A stretch of DNA of 64,000 nt from Acidobacteriota bacterium (GCA_026707545.1 JAPOWR010000001.1:2881778-2945777), one strand, 5' to 3'; positions 15,792 to 25,691 are shown, counted from the stretch's first letter. Notes: a model not told the origin generated them from the sequence alone. Translations and numbers: made by a program.

Positions 15792-16985
15792 ATGAGGAAG
15801 CTCGTCATCGCTCTTCTTGGACTCTTTCGCCGGATCTCGCTGTCGATCCGCAGGCTCCGCGGGCAGTCCGAGGACGACGTCGCTGCGCAGCGTGTCGTCA
15901 CCGGCCGCGCCTGGGACGAGTTCTGCGACACGCTGAAGGCCGCCGGCGCGTCGCTGAACTTCCCCGGGACTCCACGCGACTCCTTCAACCAGGCCGAGGG
16001 TTACCGCTATCTCAGCCGGCTGGCGCGCGCTGGCCTGATGGCCTTCGTCGAGCACGCCGACCCGCGGGCGCCGGTGCTTCACCGCGTCGCCAACGAGACG
16101 GTCAAGCTCGGCTCCGACAACCCGGACAACCACTACCTGACCGCCGCGCTCTCGGGTGAGTACGAGTACCGGATCAGCGGACGGCGGAACACCGTCGCCT
16201 ACCTCGGCTTCGGCACCCAGGCCGGCCACTACGGCCAGGGCGGCGGCTTGCCGCCTACCGGCTACATCGAGGCCGCGGAACTCGAGATGGATGACGACGG
16301 TCGGTTCGAGCTCGTCCTCAGTTGCGAACAGAAGGAAGGCAACTGGCTGCCGATGAAGCCCGACACGGGCATGCTCATCGTGCGCCAGACCTTCCTCGAT
16401 CGGCGAACGGAAGTTCCGGCCGAGCTTCGAATCGAGCGGATCAACTGCGCTCCCGAAGAGAAGCGCCCCGCGCCCCTGACGCCGGCCCAGGTCGACGAGG
16501 GGCTGCGCTCGGCGAGCACCCTGGTCGCCGGCGCCTCGCTCCTGTTCGCGAAGTGGGCGCGCGACTTCCAGAAGCACTCGAACAGGTTGCCCCGCTTCGA
16601 CCAGGAGACGTCGAACCAGGCCGGTGGCGACCCGAACATCGCCTACTACCACTCCCACTGGCGGCTGGCCGAGAACGAAGCGCTGGTCATCGAGGCCACG
16701 CCGCCGGAGTGCGAGCACTGGAACTTTCAGCTCAACAACTACTGGATGGAATCGCTCGACTACCGCTACCACACGATCCACACGAACAAGCATCTCGCCG
16801 AGTACGAGGAGGATGGTTCCGTGCGCCTGATCGTGGCCCACGAGGACCCGGGACTCCCGAACTGGCTCGACACCGCCGGTCACACCTCCGGCACGATGTG
16901 CTTCCGATGGATCCGGGCCGAAAAGCACCCGGAGCCCGGGACGCGGGTCGTCAAGCTGGCCGAGCTGTCGGCACTACGCCGCTGA
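15792..16985 (+). CDS. DUF1214-domain protein
   Basis: The protein has 397 aa. The ATG at 15792 is selected by AGGAGGA at 15777-15783. The C-terminal third has the DUF1214 pattern: FQLNNYWMESLDYR, then LIVAHEDPGLPNWLDTAGH and MCFRWIRAEK. There is no DUF1254 half, which often accompanies DUF1214. The N-terminus is amphipathic rather than a clear signal peptide. The molecular function of the family is unknown; a copy beside a sulfotransferase and two SDRs suggests a part in modifying a lipid or alcohol. It starts 19 bp after the SPFH operon, so read-through is possible. Confidence 0.82.
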   Translation: MRKLVIALLGLFRRISLSIRRLRGQSEDDVAAQRVVTGRAWDEFCDTLKAAGASLNFPGTPRDSFNQAEGYRYLSRLARAGLMAFVEHADPRAPVLHRVANETVKLGSDNPDNHYLTAALSGEYEYRISGRRNTVAYLGFGTQAGHYGQGGGLPPTGYIEAAELEMDDDGRFELVLSCEQKEGNWLPMKPDTGMLIVRQTFLDRRTEVPAELRIERINCAPEEKRPAPLTPAQVDEGLRSASTLVAGASLLFAKWARDFQKHSNRLPRFDQETSNQAGGDPNIAYYHSHWRLAENEALVIEATPPECEHWNFQLNNYWMESLDYRYHTIHTNKHLAEYEEDGSVRLIVAHEDPGLPNWLDTAGHTSGTMCFRWIRAEKHPEPGTRVVKLAELSALRR

Positions 16986-16989
16986 CCCG

Positions 16990-18249
16990 ATGGCGAAGCG
17001 GGTTGCCGAAACGCCGACGGACTACGAGCGGCCGTACCGGCCGCTTCCGGTCGCGCTGCTGAACGCGGTTGGGCGTGCGGCACGCCGCCTCGGCGCAACC
17101 GGCAGACTCGACGTCGACAGGATGGTCGCGAAGGCCCGAAGGAGAACCGGCCTGTCCAGCTTCGGCGACGAGTGGTTCATGGAGCCCCTGTCGGTCCTCG
17201 TCCGCTCGATCAACGAGGAGGCCGACCTCACGTTCCTGGGCCGGCTGATCCAGCGGCGGCGAATCGAGGGAGCGCTGGCTACACGCCTGCGCGTCGAGGA
17301 ACTGCTCCGCCGCCGGCCGGAGATCCGCGACATCGACCTCGGCCCGATCATCGTGATCGCCGGCCTGCAGCGCACCGGCACGACCACGCTGCATCGGCTG
17401 ATCGCCTCCCACCCCGAGATGCGCGCCGTCGAAGCCTGGGAGGGACTGAATCCGCTGCCCCTGCCGCGCGAGGAACCGGGCGATCCTCACGCCCGGATCC
17501 GACAGGCCCTCATCGCGGAGAAAGCCATCGCCTATCTCGCCCCCGCCTTCTTCGCCGTTCATCCCGCCGAACACGACGCTCCGGAGGAGGACGTGCTGCT
17601 GCTCGACGTGTCCTTCATGAGCCAGTCGGCGGAAGCGACCATGCACGTGCCTGCCTACTCCCGCTGGCTGGAAGACCAGGACCATACGCGCGCGTACGAG
17701 GAGTTCCGCACACTGCTCCAGGTCCTGCACTGGCAACGACCTCGTCGTCACTGGGTGCTCAAGACGCCACATCACATGGAGTACATGGACGTCGCTCTCG
17801 AGGTCTTCCCGACCGCCACCGTCGTCCGCACGCACCGCGATCCGCTGAAGTCCATCCCCTCGTTCTGCAGCATGGTCGCCCACGGCCGCGGCCTGTTCAG
17901 CGACCGGGTCGACCCGAAGGAGATCGGCGCGCACTGGTTCGCCAAGACCTGCCGACTGGTCGAGCTGACCGCACGCGTCCGGGAAGCCGCGGACCCGCGC
18001 CGCTTCGTCGACGTCTCCTACGTCGACCTGGTCGACAATCCGATGGCGGTCCTGGGCAAGGTCTACCAACGGGCCGGCATTCCCTTCGGACCGGACGCGC
18101 TGAAAGCCGCGGAGCGGACCGCGAGCCGCAACGTGCAGCACCGCTACGGGCGGCATGTCTACGAACCGGAGAGCTTCGGCCTGAACCGGGAAGTGATCGA
18201 GCAGGGAATGGCGGCCTATCGAAAACGGCACTCCATTCCCCGTGAGTAA
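16990..18249 (+). CDS. Sulfotransferase-family protein (PAPS-dependent)
   Basis: The protein has 419 aa and starts 4 bp after the DUF1214 stop. The 5'-phosphosulfate-binding loop AGLQRTGTT is at residues 124-132, and the 3'-phosphate-binding segment VVRTHRDPLKSIPSF at about 278-292. The sequence HWVLKTPHHMEYMDV between them is typical of the bacterial sulfotransferase_3 family. Members move a sulfuryl group from PAPS to an alcohol, lipid or carbohydrate; the acceptor cannot be told. No ATP sulfurylase or APS kinase is in the window. It is co-directional and overlapping with two SDR genes, which may make or use the acceptor alcohol. Confidence 0.88.
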   Translation: MAKRVAETPTDYERPYRPLPVALLNAVGRAARRLGATGRLDVDRMVAKARRRTGLSSFGDEWFMEPLSVLVRSINEEADLTFLGRLIQRRRIEGALATRLRVEELLRRRPEIRDIDLGPIIVIAGLQRTGTTTLHRLIASHPEMRAVEAWEGLNPLPLPREEPGDPHARIRQALIAEKAIAYLAPAFFAVHPAEHDAPEEDVLLLDVSFMSQSAEATMHVPAYSRWLEDQDHTRAYEEFRTLLQVLHWQRPRRHWVLKTPHHMEYMDVALEVFPTATVVRTHRDPLKSIPSFCSMVAHGRGLFSDRVDPKEIGAHWFAKTCRLVELTARVREAADPRRFVDVSYVDLVDNPMAVLGKVYQRAGIPFGPDALKAAERTASRNVQHRYGRHVYEPESFGLNREVIEQGMAAYRKRHSIPRE

Positions 18250-19240
18250 GCTGACAAGCCGCATGAAGAAACTCTTCAAGGTGCTGCGCAAGGCGGTCCG
18301 GGATCGGGCTGCAGAGCGGCCGGAGATCGAGCCGCTGCCGGCTTCCGTTCGGATCGACGGCAAGACGTGCCTCGTGACCGGAGCCAACAGCGGCGTCGGC
18401 AAGGCCGTCGCCATCGATCTCGCAAAGCGCGGCGGCCACGTCCTGATGGCCTGCCGGAGCGGTCACCCCGAAGCGGGCGAAAAGGTCCGGGCCGCTTCCG
18501 GCTCCGACCGAGTCGAGATGCTGCGGGTCGATCTCTCCGACATGCGTTCGGTGCATCGGCTCTGCGACGAGCTACGCGACCGGGAAACGACGATTGACAT
18601 CGGGGTCCTCAACGCTGGCCTCATGCCGCGTCGCGCCCGACCCACGCCGCAGGGGTTCGAGACGATGTTCGCCGTCCACTTCCTCGCCAACCGGGTGCTG
18701 GTCGACCGCTGGCTGAGGGACAAGACGGTTCGCCCGGCGAACCCGATCGGGGAGGCGCCCCGCATCGTCATCGTCTCCTCCGACGCCCACCGCTCCGCCG
18801 AGCCGATCGACTTCGACCGCTTCGGCGAGTTCACGGACTACGGCGTCCGGGACGGGATCAGGCACTACGGCGCAAGCAAGCTCGTCCTCTGCACCTACGC
18901 GACGGAGCTCTCGCGTCGCCTGAACCGCGAAGGCGAGGGCCACGTCGTCGTGCACTCGCTCTGTCCCGGCCCGGTCAACACGGCCATCGCCCGGGAAGCG
19001 CCGTGGTTCCTGAAGCCCCTGGTGGTCCCGATGATGAGGTTCTTCTTCCTGACGCCGGAGAAGGCCGCCAGGCCCGTGAGCTATCTGTGCTGCGCCGACG
19101 ACGCCGGCAGGCGCAGCGGCATCTACCTCCACATGCTGCGCGAGAAGCGCCCGTCCGAGCACGCCACGGACCCGGCCAACGGCGCCAGCCTGTGGCAGGC
19201 CAGCGAGACGTTGCTCGAGACGCAGGCACCGCCGAGCTGA
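18242..19240 (+). CDS. Short-chain dehydrogenase/reductase
   Basis: The protein has 332 aa. The GTG start lies inside the end of the sulfotransferase gene (8-nt overlap). The Rossmann motif TGANSGVG is at 46-53, NAG at 124-126, the catalytic Ser near 180 (IVIVSSDAH) and YGASK with Tyr209 and Lys213. It resembles the retinol-dehydrogenase/WW-oxidoreductase group with a basic, partly hydrophobic N-terminus that may associate with the membrane. It would be NAD(P)-dependent oxidation or reduction of a hydrophobic alcohol or ketone; the substrate is unknown. Confidence 0.88.
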   Translation: MSKLTSRMKKLFKVLRKAVRDRAAERPEIEPLPASVRIDGKTCLVTGANSGVGKAVAIDLAKRGGHVLMACRSGHPEAGEKVRAASGSDRVEMLRVDLSDMRSVHRLCDELRDRETTIDIGVLNAGLMPRRARPTPQGFETMFAVHFLANRVLVDRWLRDKTVRPANPIGEAPRIVIVSSDAHRSAEPIDFDRFGEFTDYGVRDGIRHYGASKLVLCTYATELSRRLNREGEGHVVVHSLCPGPVNTAIAREAPWFLKPLVVPMMRFFFLTPEKAARPVSYLCCADDAGRRSGIYLHMLREKRPSEHATDPANGASLWQASETLLETQAPPS

Positions 19241-19245
19241 CGCCA

Positions 19246-20244
19246 GTGGCCTACCGTCCCGGATCCGGCCTCTCCAAGGCCTTCCACCACATGTGGGAGC
19301 TCTCTTCGCGCAAGCCGGTGGCCGGGCGGGTCGACATGTCGGGCAGAAAGGTGATCGTCACCGGCGGGACGCCCGGGTCGATCGGCTACCAGGTCGCCAG
19401 AACGCTCGCCGCCTGGGGCGCCGACGTCGCGGTCACCTGCCCGCGCGACAGCGCAACCGCCAGGGAGACCCTGTTGCGGGAGCTGCGGGACGCCGGGCAG
19501 CGACCGAACGGAATCGAGGCCCACCGGCTCGATCTCGCCGACGCCGGCAGCGTCGCCGACTTCGCCGCCTGGTACCGCGAGACGTTCGGCGGCCGCCTGG
19601 ACGTGCTGATCAACAACGCCGGCATCCTCCGCGACGTGCTCTGGCGATGGCGCGAGCGCAGGGTCGCCGCAGACGGCGTCGAGATCCACTGGCGCACGAA
19701 CTACCTCGGGACTTTCCACCTGACCCGCCTGCTGCTGCCGATGCTGCTCGAGTCCGGCCGGCGGAGCGGCGATGCGCGGGTGATCAACGTCTCCTCGCAC
19801 CAGCACGACAAGGGCAGCAACGACCGCTTCTTCGCGCCCCCGGACAGGCTCGACTCCTGGACCGCCTACGGCCAGTCCAAGCTGGCCCTGATCCACCATG
19901 CTCTTGAGCTGCAGCGCCGCTACGCCTCGGACGGGAACCTGCGAACAGCCGCCCTGCATCCGGGCTCCGCCTACTCGAACATGACCTTCGGCTGGCAGGA
20001 CGAGCCCCGGTGGCTCAGGCGGACGAAGCGCCTGTTCACGCCGCTGGCGCCGCTGATCCTCCTGACGCCGGCGCAGGCCGCGCAGACGACGATCCACTGC
20101 GCCACGGATCCGCACCTGGAGGGCGGCCACTACCATGAGCGCTGCGCCAAGGCCGAGCCCATCCCCGACGCCCGGGACGAAGCCGCGTCGCGACGCCTCT
20201 GGGAAGAAACGGACCGCTGGTTCCGGTCACTCGGCCAGCAGTAG
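19246..20244 (+). CDS. Short-chain dehydrogenase/reductase
   Basis: The protein has 332 aa from the GTG at 19246, 5 bp after the previous stop; an ATG at 19291 is an alternative. The cofactor motif is TGGTPGSIG (39-47), followed by INNAG (122-126), VSS (182-184) and the active-site YGQSK (Tyr208, Lys212). The long insert between Ser and Tyr (HQHDKGSNDRFFAPPDRLD) again resembles retinol-dehydrogenase-like SDRs. The two SDRs are clearly different from one another, so they probably catalyse successive or opposite steps rather than being a recent duplication. Confidence 0.87.
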   Translation: MAYRPGSGLSKAFHHMWELSSRKPVAGRVDMSGRKVIVTGGTPGSIGYQVARTLAAWGADVAVTCPRDSATARETLLRELRDAGQRPNGIEAHRLDLADAGSVADFAAWYRETFGGRLDVLINNAGILRDVLWRWRERRVAADGVEIHWRTNYLGTFHLTRLLLPMLLESGRRSGDARVINVSSHQHDKGSNDRFFAPPDRLDSWTAYGQSKLALIHHALELQRRYASDGNLRTAALHPGSAYSNMTFGWQDEPRWLRRTKRLFTPLAPLILLTPAQAAQTTIHCATDPHLEGGHYHERCAKAEPIPDARDEAASRRLWEETDRWFRSLGQQ

Positions 20245-20262
20245 CGGCGCAGGAGGCCCCCG

Positions 20263-20712
20263 ATGTTCAAGCACTCGATCGAATCAGAGCCGGTCGAGAT
20301 CCACGCACCGACCGAGGTGGCCTGGGACCTCCTCGTCGATCTCGACCGATACCACGAATGGAACCCCTTCGCCCGGACCTACCGGAAGACGAATGTACGC
20401 GTCGGCTCCACGATCCACTTCGACGTCAAGCTGGACCGCTACAACCGGAAGCAGACCGAGCGGATCGCGATCGTCGAACCGCCAACCCGCCTGGCGTGGA
20501 CCACGAACGTCGCCCTCGGACTCGTCAAGGCGCTGCGCGTCCAGCGGCTCGAGAAGCGAAGCGAGACGAGCTGCACCTACTTCAACACCGACACCCTCGA
20601 AGGACCGCTGGCGCCGATTGCCCGCCTCCTGTTCGGCGGCGCCATGCATCGCGGCTTCGCAAGCGTCGGCCGGGCGTTGAAGCAAACGGCGGAGGAACGG
20701 CACAGCCGCTAG
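20263..20712 (+). CDS. SRPBCC-family (START/Bet v1-like) protein
   Basis: The protein has 149 aa, with AGGAGG upstream. It opens with VEIHAPTEVAWDLLVDLDRY and HEWNPFARTY, typical for the polyketide-cyclase/SRPBCC fold, followed by the ERIAIVEPPTRLAWT strand pair and a long C-terminal helix (GFASVGRALKQTAEE). The fold makes a hydrophobic pocket for lipids or polyketide-like ligands. In this operon it could carry or present the hydrophobic substrate of the SDRs and sulfotransferase. No catalytic residue can be assigned. Confidence 0.85.
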   Translation: MFKHSIESEPVEIHAPTEVAWDLLVDLDRYHEWNPFARTYRKTNVRVGSTIHFDVKLDRYNRKQTERIAIVEPPTRLAWTTNVALGLVKALRVQRLEKRSETSCTYFNTDTLEGPLAPIARLLFGGAMHRGFASVGRALKQTAEERHSR

Positions 20713-20736
20713 ACCCGGAGACGCTAAGGTGTTCCC

Positions 20737-22989
20737 ATGACCACCTCCAGGCTGATCCAGTTCGTTGTCGCCCCCGGCGTTCTTGTGGCCGTTGCCTGTG
20801 CGCCGACCGAAACCGTCCCCACGACCCAGTTCCCCGCACCCGAGGGCTACATCGGCGGCGTCGTCCAGGGCGCCCGGGGCCCCGAAGCCGGTGTCTGGGT
20901 GATCGCCGAGACGGAAGACCTGCCGACGAAGTTCGCGAAGATCGTCGTCACCGACGACGAAGGCCGGTTCATGCTGCCGGAACTGCCCGACGCGAGCTAC
21001 GCCGTCTGGGTGCGGGGATACGGGCTCGTCGACTCCGAGCCGCTCGAGATGAGGCCAACGGCCGAGTCCGTCACGCTCCAGGCAACCACCGGGGCGACTC
21101 CGGAGGAAGCCGCGAAGGTCTATCCCGGCGACTACTGGCTGTCCCTGATGGCGCCACCGGACGAGGGCCTCTTCCCCGGTACCGGCGACGACGGCAACGG
21201 CATGGGAACCCGCATGCTGTCCCAGGCCCACTGGCTCGACTCGCTGAAGTCGGACTGCAACTTCTGCCACCAGCTCGGAAGTCGCCAGACCCGCACCGTC
21301 GATCACGTGTTCGAGGCCAAGCCGGAGCTCACCACCCACAAGGAAGCCTGGGAGTGGCGGCTGGGCACCGGAGTGCGCGGCAACCAGATGTACAACGTGC
21401 TCCGGATTCAGGGCATGGACGCTTCGCTCGACGTCTACGCCGACTGGACGGAGCGCATCGCCGCGGGAGAGCTGCCGCCGGCGCCGCCGCGGCCGCAAGG
21501 GATCGAGCGCAACCTCGTCCTCACCCTCTGGGACGTGGGCAGCGACAAGACGTTCATGCACGATCTCGTGTCGACCGACAAGAACAACCCCGGCATCAAC
21601 CCCGGCGGCCCCATCTACGCCGCGAGTTCGGGGCACGGCCAGCTCGTGGTCCTGGACCCCGTGCAGAACGTGAGCTACGCCCGGAACATCCCCACCCGCG
21701 AACCGCGAAGCGAGGTCCCGTCGCGCTTCCCGCCGCCGATGCGGCCGTCCTTCTTCTGGGGCGACGAGCACATCTGGGGCAATCCCCCCTACAACCCGTC
21801 CGACCCGCACAACCCGATGATCGACAGCAAGGGCCGCGTCTGGCTGACCTCCAAGATCCGCGGCGCGCGCCGCCCGCCGGCATGGTGCAGCGACCCGGAG
21901 AACAAGTACGCGGCCTGGTGGACGCCGCGGTCCGGCGGACGTCATGCCTCCTTCTTCGACCCGGTGACCCGGAAGTTCACGCTGATCGAGACCTGCTTCT
22001 CGACTCACCACCTGCAGTTCGACAACGACGCCAACGAAACCGTGTACTTCAACGGCGGCGGCGCCGGCTTCTCCTGGGTCGACACGAAGGTCTTCGACGA
22101 GACCGGCGACGAGCAGCAGGCCGTCGGCTGGTGCCCCCTGGTCGTCGACACGAACGGCGACGGCGAGATCACCAAGCCCTGGAACGTCGCGGTCGCCTCG
22201 GCGGGCGGTTACACCTACCGTGTCGATGCCGTCAGGGCCCAGGAAGAACGGGCCGCGGCGGGCGAGGCCGAGACGACGCCGGAGCCCGACCCGCGCTACG
22301 ACACGCAACTCTCCTACGGCCTCTACTCGGTCATTCCGAGCCCGGTCGACGACTCGCTGTGGGGGGCCTCCCAGACCTATCCCGGCTACATCATCCGCCT
22401 GATGCGCGGCGAGGACGCCCCGACCAGTTGCCGGTCGCAGATCTTCCGCGTCCCGGAACCTGGCTTCGACCCGCGCGGCATCGACATCACGAGCGACGGG
22501 GTGGTGTGGACGGCGCTTGCGGGCAGCAGCCACCTGGCGAGCCTGGATGTCCGCAAGTGCGAGCCGCGGGACGAGCCGGACAGCCCGGACGGCAGCCAGT
22601 GCCCGGAGGGCTGGACCCTGTACCGGACCGAGGGCCCCACGATGAAGGGCTCGGACGTACCGGCGGACTTCCACTACTACAACTGGGTCGACCAGCACGA
22701 CGTCGGCGGCTTCGGCGAGAACACGCCGATCGCCACCGGATCGAACTCGGACAGCCTGCTGGTCCTCGACCCCGACACCGGCGAGTGGACCACGCTGCGG
22801 GTCCCCTACCCTCTCGGCTTCTTCTCTCGCGGCCTGGACGGCCGCATCGACGACCCCGACGCCGGCTGGAAGGGACGCGCCCTCTGGGCCAACTACGGCA
22901 CGAACTACATCTGGCACACCGAGGGCGGCAAGGGCACCCGCGGCAAGTTCGTCAAGTTCCAGATCCGGCCGGATCCGCTGGCGCGCTAG
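20737..22989 (+). CDS. Exported CxxCH protein with carboxypeptidase-regulatory domain and propeller-like region
   Basis: The protein has 750 aa. The N-terminal signal ends in VAVACAP, possibly a lipoprotein site at Cys21. Residues about 38-115 form a carboxypeptidase-regulatory-like beta sandwich (YIGGVVQGARGPEAGVWV; VTDDEGRFMLPELP). A single c-type heme motif CNFCH is at 174-178. The rest looks like a six-bladed propeller of the virginiamycin-lyase type, with repeated W, G and D strands such as IDSKGRVWLTSKIRG and GIDITSDGVVWTAL. Such proteins are common in Acidobacteriota and marine Proteobacteria, of unknown function. One heme suggests electron transfer or redox catalysis in the periplasm. 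AAGGTG 6 nt before the ATG can serve as ribosome binding site. Confidence 0.8.
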   Translation: MTTSRLIQFVVAPGVLVAVACAPTETVPTTQFPAPEGYIGGVVQGARGPEAGVWVIAETEDLPTKFAKIVVTDDEGRFMLPELPDASYAVWVRGYGLVDSEPLEMRPTAESVTLQATTGATPEEAAKVYPGDYWLSLMAPPDEGLFPGTGDDGNGMGTRMLSQAHWLDSLKSDCNFCHQLGSRQTRTVDHVFEAKPELTTHKEAWEWRLGTGVRGNQMYNVLRIQGMDASLDVYADWTERIAAGELPPAPPRPQGIERNLVLTLWDVGSDKTFMHDLVSTDKNNPGINPGGPIYAASSGHGQLVVLDPVQNVSYARNIPTREPRSEVPSRFPPPMRPSFFWGDEHIWGNPPYNPSDPHNPMIDSKGRVWLTSKIRGARRPPAWCSDPENKYAAWWTPRSGGRHASFFDPVTRKFTLIETCFSTHHLQFDNDANETVYFNGGGAGFSWVDTKVFDETGDEQQAVGWCPLVVDTNGDGEITKPWNVAVASAGGYTYRVDAVRAQEERAAAGEAETTPEPDPRYDTQLSYGLYSVIPSPVDDSLWGASQTYPGYIIRLMRGEDAPTSCRSQIFRVPEPGFDPRGIDITSDGVVWTALAGSSHLASLDVRKCEPRDEPDSPDGSQCPEGWTLYRTEGPTMKGSDVPADFHYYNWVDQHDVGGFGENTPIATGSNSDSLLVLDPDTGEWTTLRVPYPLGFFSRGLDGRIDDPDAGWKGRALWANYGTNYIWHTEGGKGTRGKFVKFQIRPDPLAR

Positions 22990-23055
22990 GGCGGCGGCGC
23001 GCCGGCCGAGAGGCCGAGAGACGGCGCGGCGGTTGTGCAGTCACCCGCCCGCGTT

Positions 23056-23214
23056 GGGTCCGAGGGGGGAGGGTCCCAGCGGACGTTCGCGCTTGGTCGG
23101 ACGATGAGGGGTTTGCGCTCACTTCACTCCGCTCGCTTCGGTTCGGCCTGGGTCCCCAAATGACCTCGGGAGTCGCTCGCTTCGAGCCCGCTGGGACCCT
23201 CCCCCCTCGGACCC
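23056..23214. repeat. 159-bp long inverted repeat (27-bp perfect arms)
   Basis: The left arm 23056-23082 and right arm 23188-23214 are exact reverse complements over 27 bp (left arm begins GGGTCCGAGG, right arm ends CCTCGGACCC). They enclose 105 bp that contain CTCGCTTCG-type short repeats and no reading frame I would trust. This accounts for most of the 320-bp gap 22990-23309. No target-site duplication is obvious. It may be a MITE-like element, a transcribed cruciform/terminator, or a remnant. Confidence 0.75.
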
Positions 23215-23309
23215 TGTGCGGGCTGGACGGCGTCGAGCTGGCTCGGGATTCGGCCCAAGCCGCAACTCGGCGTTTCCAGAGTTGATGGGCCAGTGCGATA
23301 CTGCGGCGG

Positions 23310-25688
23310 ATGCGATTCCGCCGAAGTCAAAGGGAGGCGTTTTCTCGAACCCCGCATCGCTTCAGTAGGCGCGGGCTACTCGGACTTCTGGCCGCCGTGG
23401 TGTCCCTCCCCAAAGGGACCGGACGTGCCGCGGCGGCCCGGCAAGAGGCGGACAGGAGCAGCGCAGGGACCCGGGTCGATCGGTGGCATCGGACCAATGA
23501 CCGGGTGTGGCTCGGGGAATCGTTCTGGGCGAATCCGATGGAGGACTGGCGGGTCGAGGACGGAGCGGCGGAGGTGCAGACGGGCGGCGGTGACCGGAAC
23601 ATTCACCTGATCACGCATCGACTGGAGGGTGAGCAGGGGAAGTTTCGGATGTCCGTCCGTTGCCGGCGAGTGGAAGCGGGCGAACGGGACGGTGGCGTGG
23701 GGTTTCGGATCGGTGTTCGCAACCGGATCGACGATCATCGGAGCAACTGCTTTGCGCGGGGCGTTGGGGTCGATGCCGGACTGGTCGGTGCGCGGCTGGT
23801 GCTGGGCGGCGTGAACGCGGATGTCGACGGCGGGGAGTCGATCGTGGCCGATGGCGTCGTGCTGGTTCTCGAGGGTCGTACGGAAGGCGAGGACTGCGAA
23901 CTCACCCTGGTGGCGCGGAACATCGGCGGCGACGAACTCGGTCGCGTCGAACACCGCCTGGCCGCCGTGGACATCGCCGGGAACGTCGCGATCGTCAGCA
24001 ACTTCGACCGGGAGATCGCCAAGGGCGAGGGCGCCCGTTACGGGTTCAGCGAGTGGACGGTGGACGGGGATGCCTTCGAGGTCAACGAGGACCGCCGTTT
24101 CGGGCCGATCCTGTGGTCGATGTACTCGCTTAGCGACTCTCGCGGCGACGAGGGGTTCGTGGTCAAGCTGACGGCGCTTCTCCCACCACTGGGCGCCGAC
24201 GACGACCGGCGGGTCGAGCTGCTGACGGAGCACGACGGGGAGTGGCGGTCCCACGGCTTCGCCGAACTCGACCCGGACGCCTGGACGGCGACGTTCCGGC
24301 TCCCGAACTGGAACGAACGGGTCGCGGCGCCGTTCCGGGTCGTCTACCGCGAGCGGCACACGGACGACGGCGAGACGGAGCACGAGTGGCGGGGCACGAT
24401 CCGGGCTAACCCTGCCGGGCGGCCGCTGCGGCTGGCGGGCCTCACCTGCCAGAACGACTACTCGTTCCCCTACGCTCCGGTCGCGGACCACGTTCTGGCC
24501 CGCGACCCCGACCTCCTCTTCTTCTCGGGCGACCAGCTCTACGAGAACCACGGCGGCTACGGCCTGATCCGGGAGCCGGCGGAGCCGGCGATCCTCAACT
24601 ACCTGCGGAAGTACTACGAGTTCGGCTGGGCGTTCCGGGAAACGATGCGGGACCGGCCGACGTTATGTATTCCGGATGACCACGATGTCTTCCAGGGCAA
24701 CATCTGGGGGGAGGGCGGCAAGGCGATGGACACCGGCCGGGGCACGTCCTCGCTCGGCGGCTACCGGGAGCCGGCGCGGATGGTCAACGTGGTCCACCGC
24801 ACGAACGCCTCGCATCACCCGGACCCGTTCGACCCGGCGCCGGTCGAACAGGACATCAGCGTCTACTACGGCGACATGGTGTACGGCGGCGTGGGGTTCG
24901 CGATCCTGGCCGACAGACAGTTCAAGAGCGGCCCGGAGCATGTGGACACCGGACCCGGCCGGGCCGACCACGTACTGGACGAAAGCGCCGACACCTCCGC
25001 GCTCGACCAGCCCGATCTCGCGCTGCTTGGTGGGCGCCAGGAGGAGTTCCTGGAGCAGTGGGCCAGCGACTGGCGCGGCCACACGATGAAGGTGCTGCTC
25101 AGCCAGACGGTGTTCGCCGGCGTCGCCACGCATCACGGCGGCCACGACGACTACCTGATCGCGGATCTCGACTGCGGCGGCTGGCCCCAGACGCCGCGCA
25201 ACCGGCTGGTGCGCATCCTCCGGAAGGCGAAGTGCCTGCACGTCTGCGGCGACCAGCACCTGCCGTCCCTCGTGCAGTACGGCGCCGACAGGCAACGCGA
25301 CGGCTGCTGGGCATTCTGCACGCCTGCGATCAGCGCCGGCTACCCGCGCTGGTGGCGGCCCGACGAGGTCGGCACCCCGCACCGGAACCGGCCGCGGCAC
25401 GGCCTCGCGCACACCGGCGAGTTCCGCGATCCGCTGGGCAACCGGGTCTACGTCTACGCGATCGGCAACCCGGAGGTCGGCACCGCGCCGGACCCGTACG
25501 AGCGGGCGCACCAGAAGAGCAGCGGCTTCGGCCTGGTCACGGTCGACACGCAGGCGAAGACCTACCGGATCGAGGCGTTCCGCTTTCTGAGCGCGGCCGG
25601 CACCGAAGACGGCGAGAACGCCCAGTTCCCCGGCTGGCCGGTGACCGTGCACCAGGACGAGAACGCGGGCGAGAACCGGATCGGCTAA
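23310..25688 (+). CDS. PhoD-like alkaline phosphatase / metallophosphoesterase with Tat signal
   Basis: The protein has 792 aa. The N-terminus has a twin-arginine signal ([19 protein letters not shown]), consistent with folding around metals before export. Residues about 50-400 are beta-rich and not recognised; the C-terminal half is PhoD-like: [52 protein letters not shown] (quoted in part), [19 protein letters not shown] and [15 protein letters not shown]. These supply the Asp, Asn and His metal ligands of calcineurin-like phosphatases. PhoD enzymes hydrolyse phosphate mono- or diesters; the long N-terminal region may bind a surface or polymer. The DUF5916 gene follows 3 bp later. Confidence 0.85.
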   Translation: MRFRRSQREAFSRTPHRFSRRGLLGLLAAVVSLPKGTGRAAAARQEADRSSAGTRVDRWHRTNDRVWLGESFWANPMEDWRVEDGAAEVQTGGGDRNIHLITHRLEGEQGKFRMSVRCRRVEAGERDGGVGFRIGVRNRIDDHRSNCFARGVGVDAGLVGARLVLGGVNADVDGGESIVADGVVLVLEGRTEGEDCELTLVARNIGGDELGRVEHRLAAVDIAGNVAIVSNFDREIAKGEGARYGFSEWTVDGDAFEVNEDRRFGPILWSMYSLSDSRGDEGFVVKLTALLPPLGADDDRRVELLTEHDGEWRSHGFAELDPDAWTATFRLPNWNERVAAPFRVVYRERHTDDGETEHEWRGTIRANPAGRPLRLAGLTCQNDYSFPYAPVADHVLARDPDLLFFSGDQLYENHGGYGLIREPAEPAILNYLRKYYEFGWAFRETMRDRPTLCIPDDHDVFQGNIWGEGGKAMDTGRGTSSLGGYREPARMVNVVHRTNASHHPDPFDPAPVEQDISVYYGDMVYGGVGFAILADRQFKSGPEHVDTGPGRADHVLDESADTSALDQPDLALLGGRQEEFLEQWASDWRGHTMKVLLSQTVFAGVATHHGGHDDYLIADLDCGGWPQTPRNRLVRILRKAKCLHVCGDQHLPSLVQYGADRQRDGCWAFCTPAISAGYPRWWRPDEVGTPHRNRPRHGLAHTGEFRDPLGNRVYVYAIGNPEVGTAPDPYERAHQKSSGFGLVTVDTQAKTYRIEAFRFLSAAGTEDGENAQFPGWPVTVHQDENAGENRIG

Positions 25689-25691
25689 GGC

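Noticed and set aside
20284..22917. 877-aa open frame on the minus strand
   Set aside because: It is antisense to the SRPBCC and CxxCH genes, has a low-complexity Arg/Val/Gly/Asp-rich composition and no recognisable motif. High GC at third codon positions keeps such frames open.
23053..23214. Possible integron attC site, because GTTGGGT fits the GTTRRRY core at the left end of the long inverted repeat
   Set aside because: The complementary core at the other end is missing, arms are perfectly paired without the usual unpaired bases, and no integrase or gene-cassette array is present.
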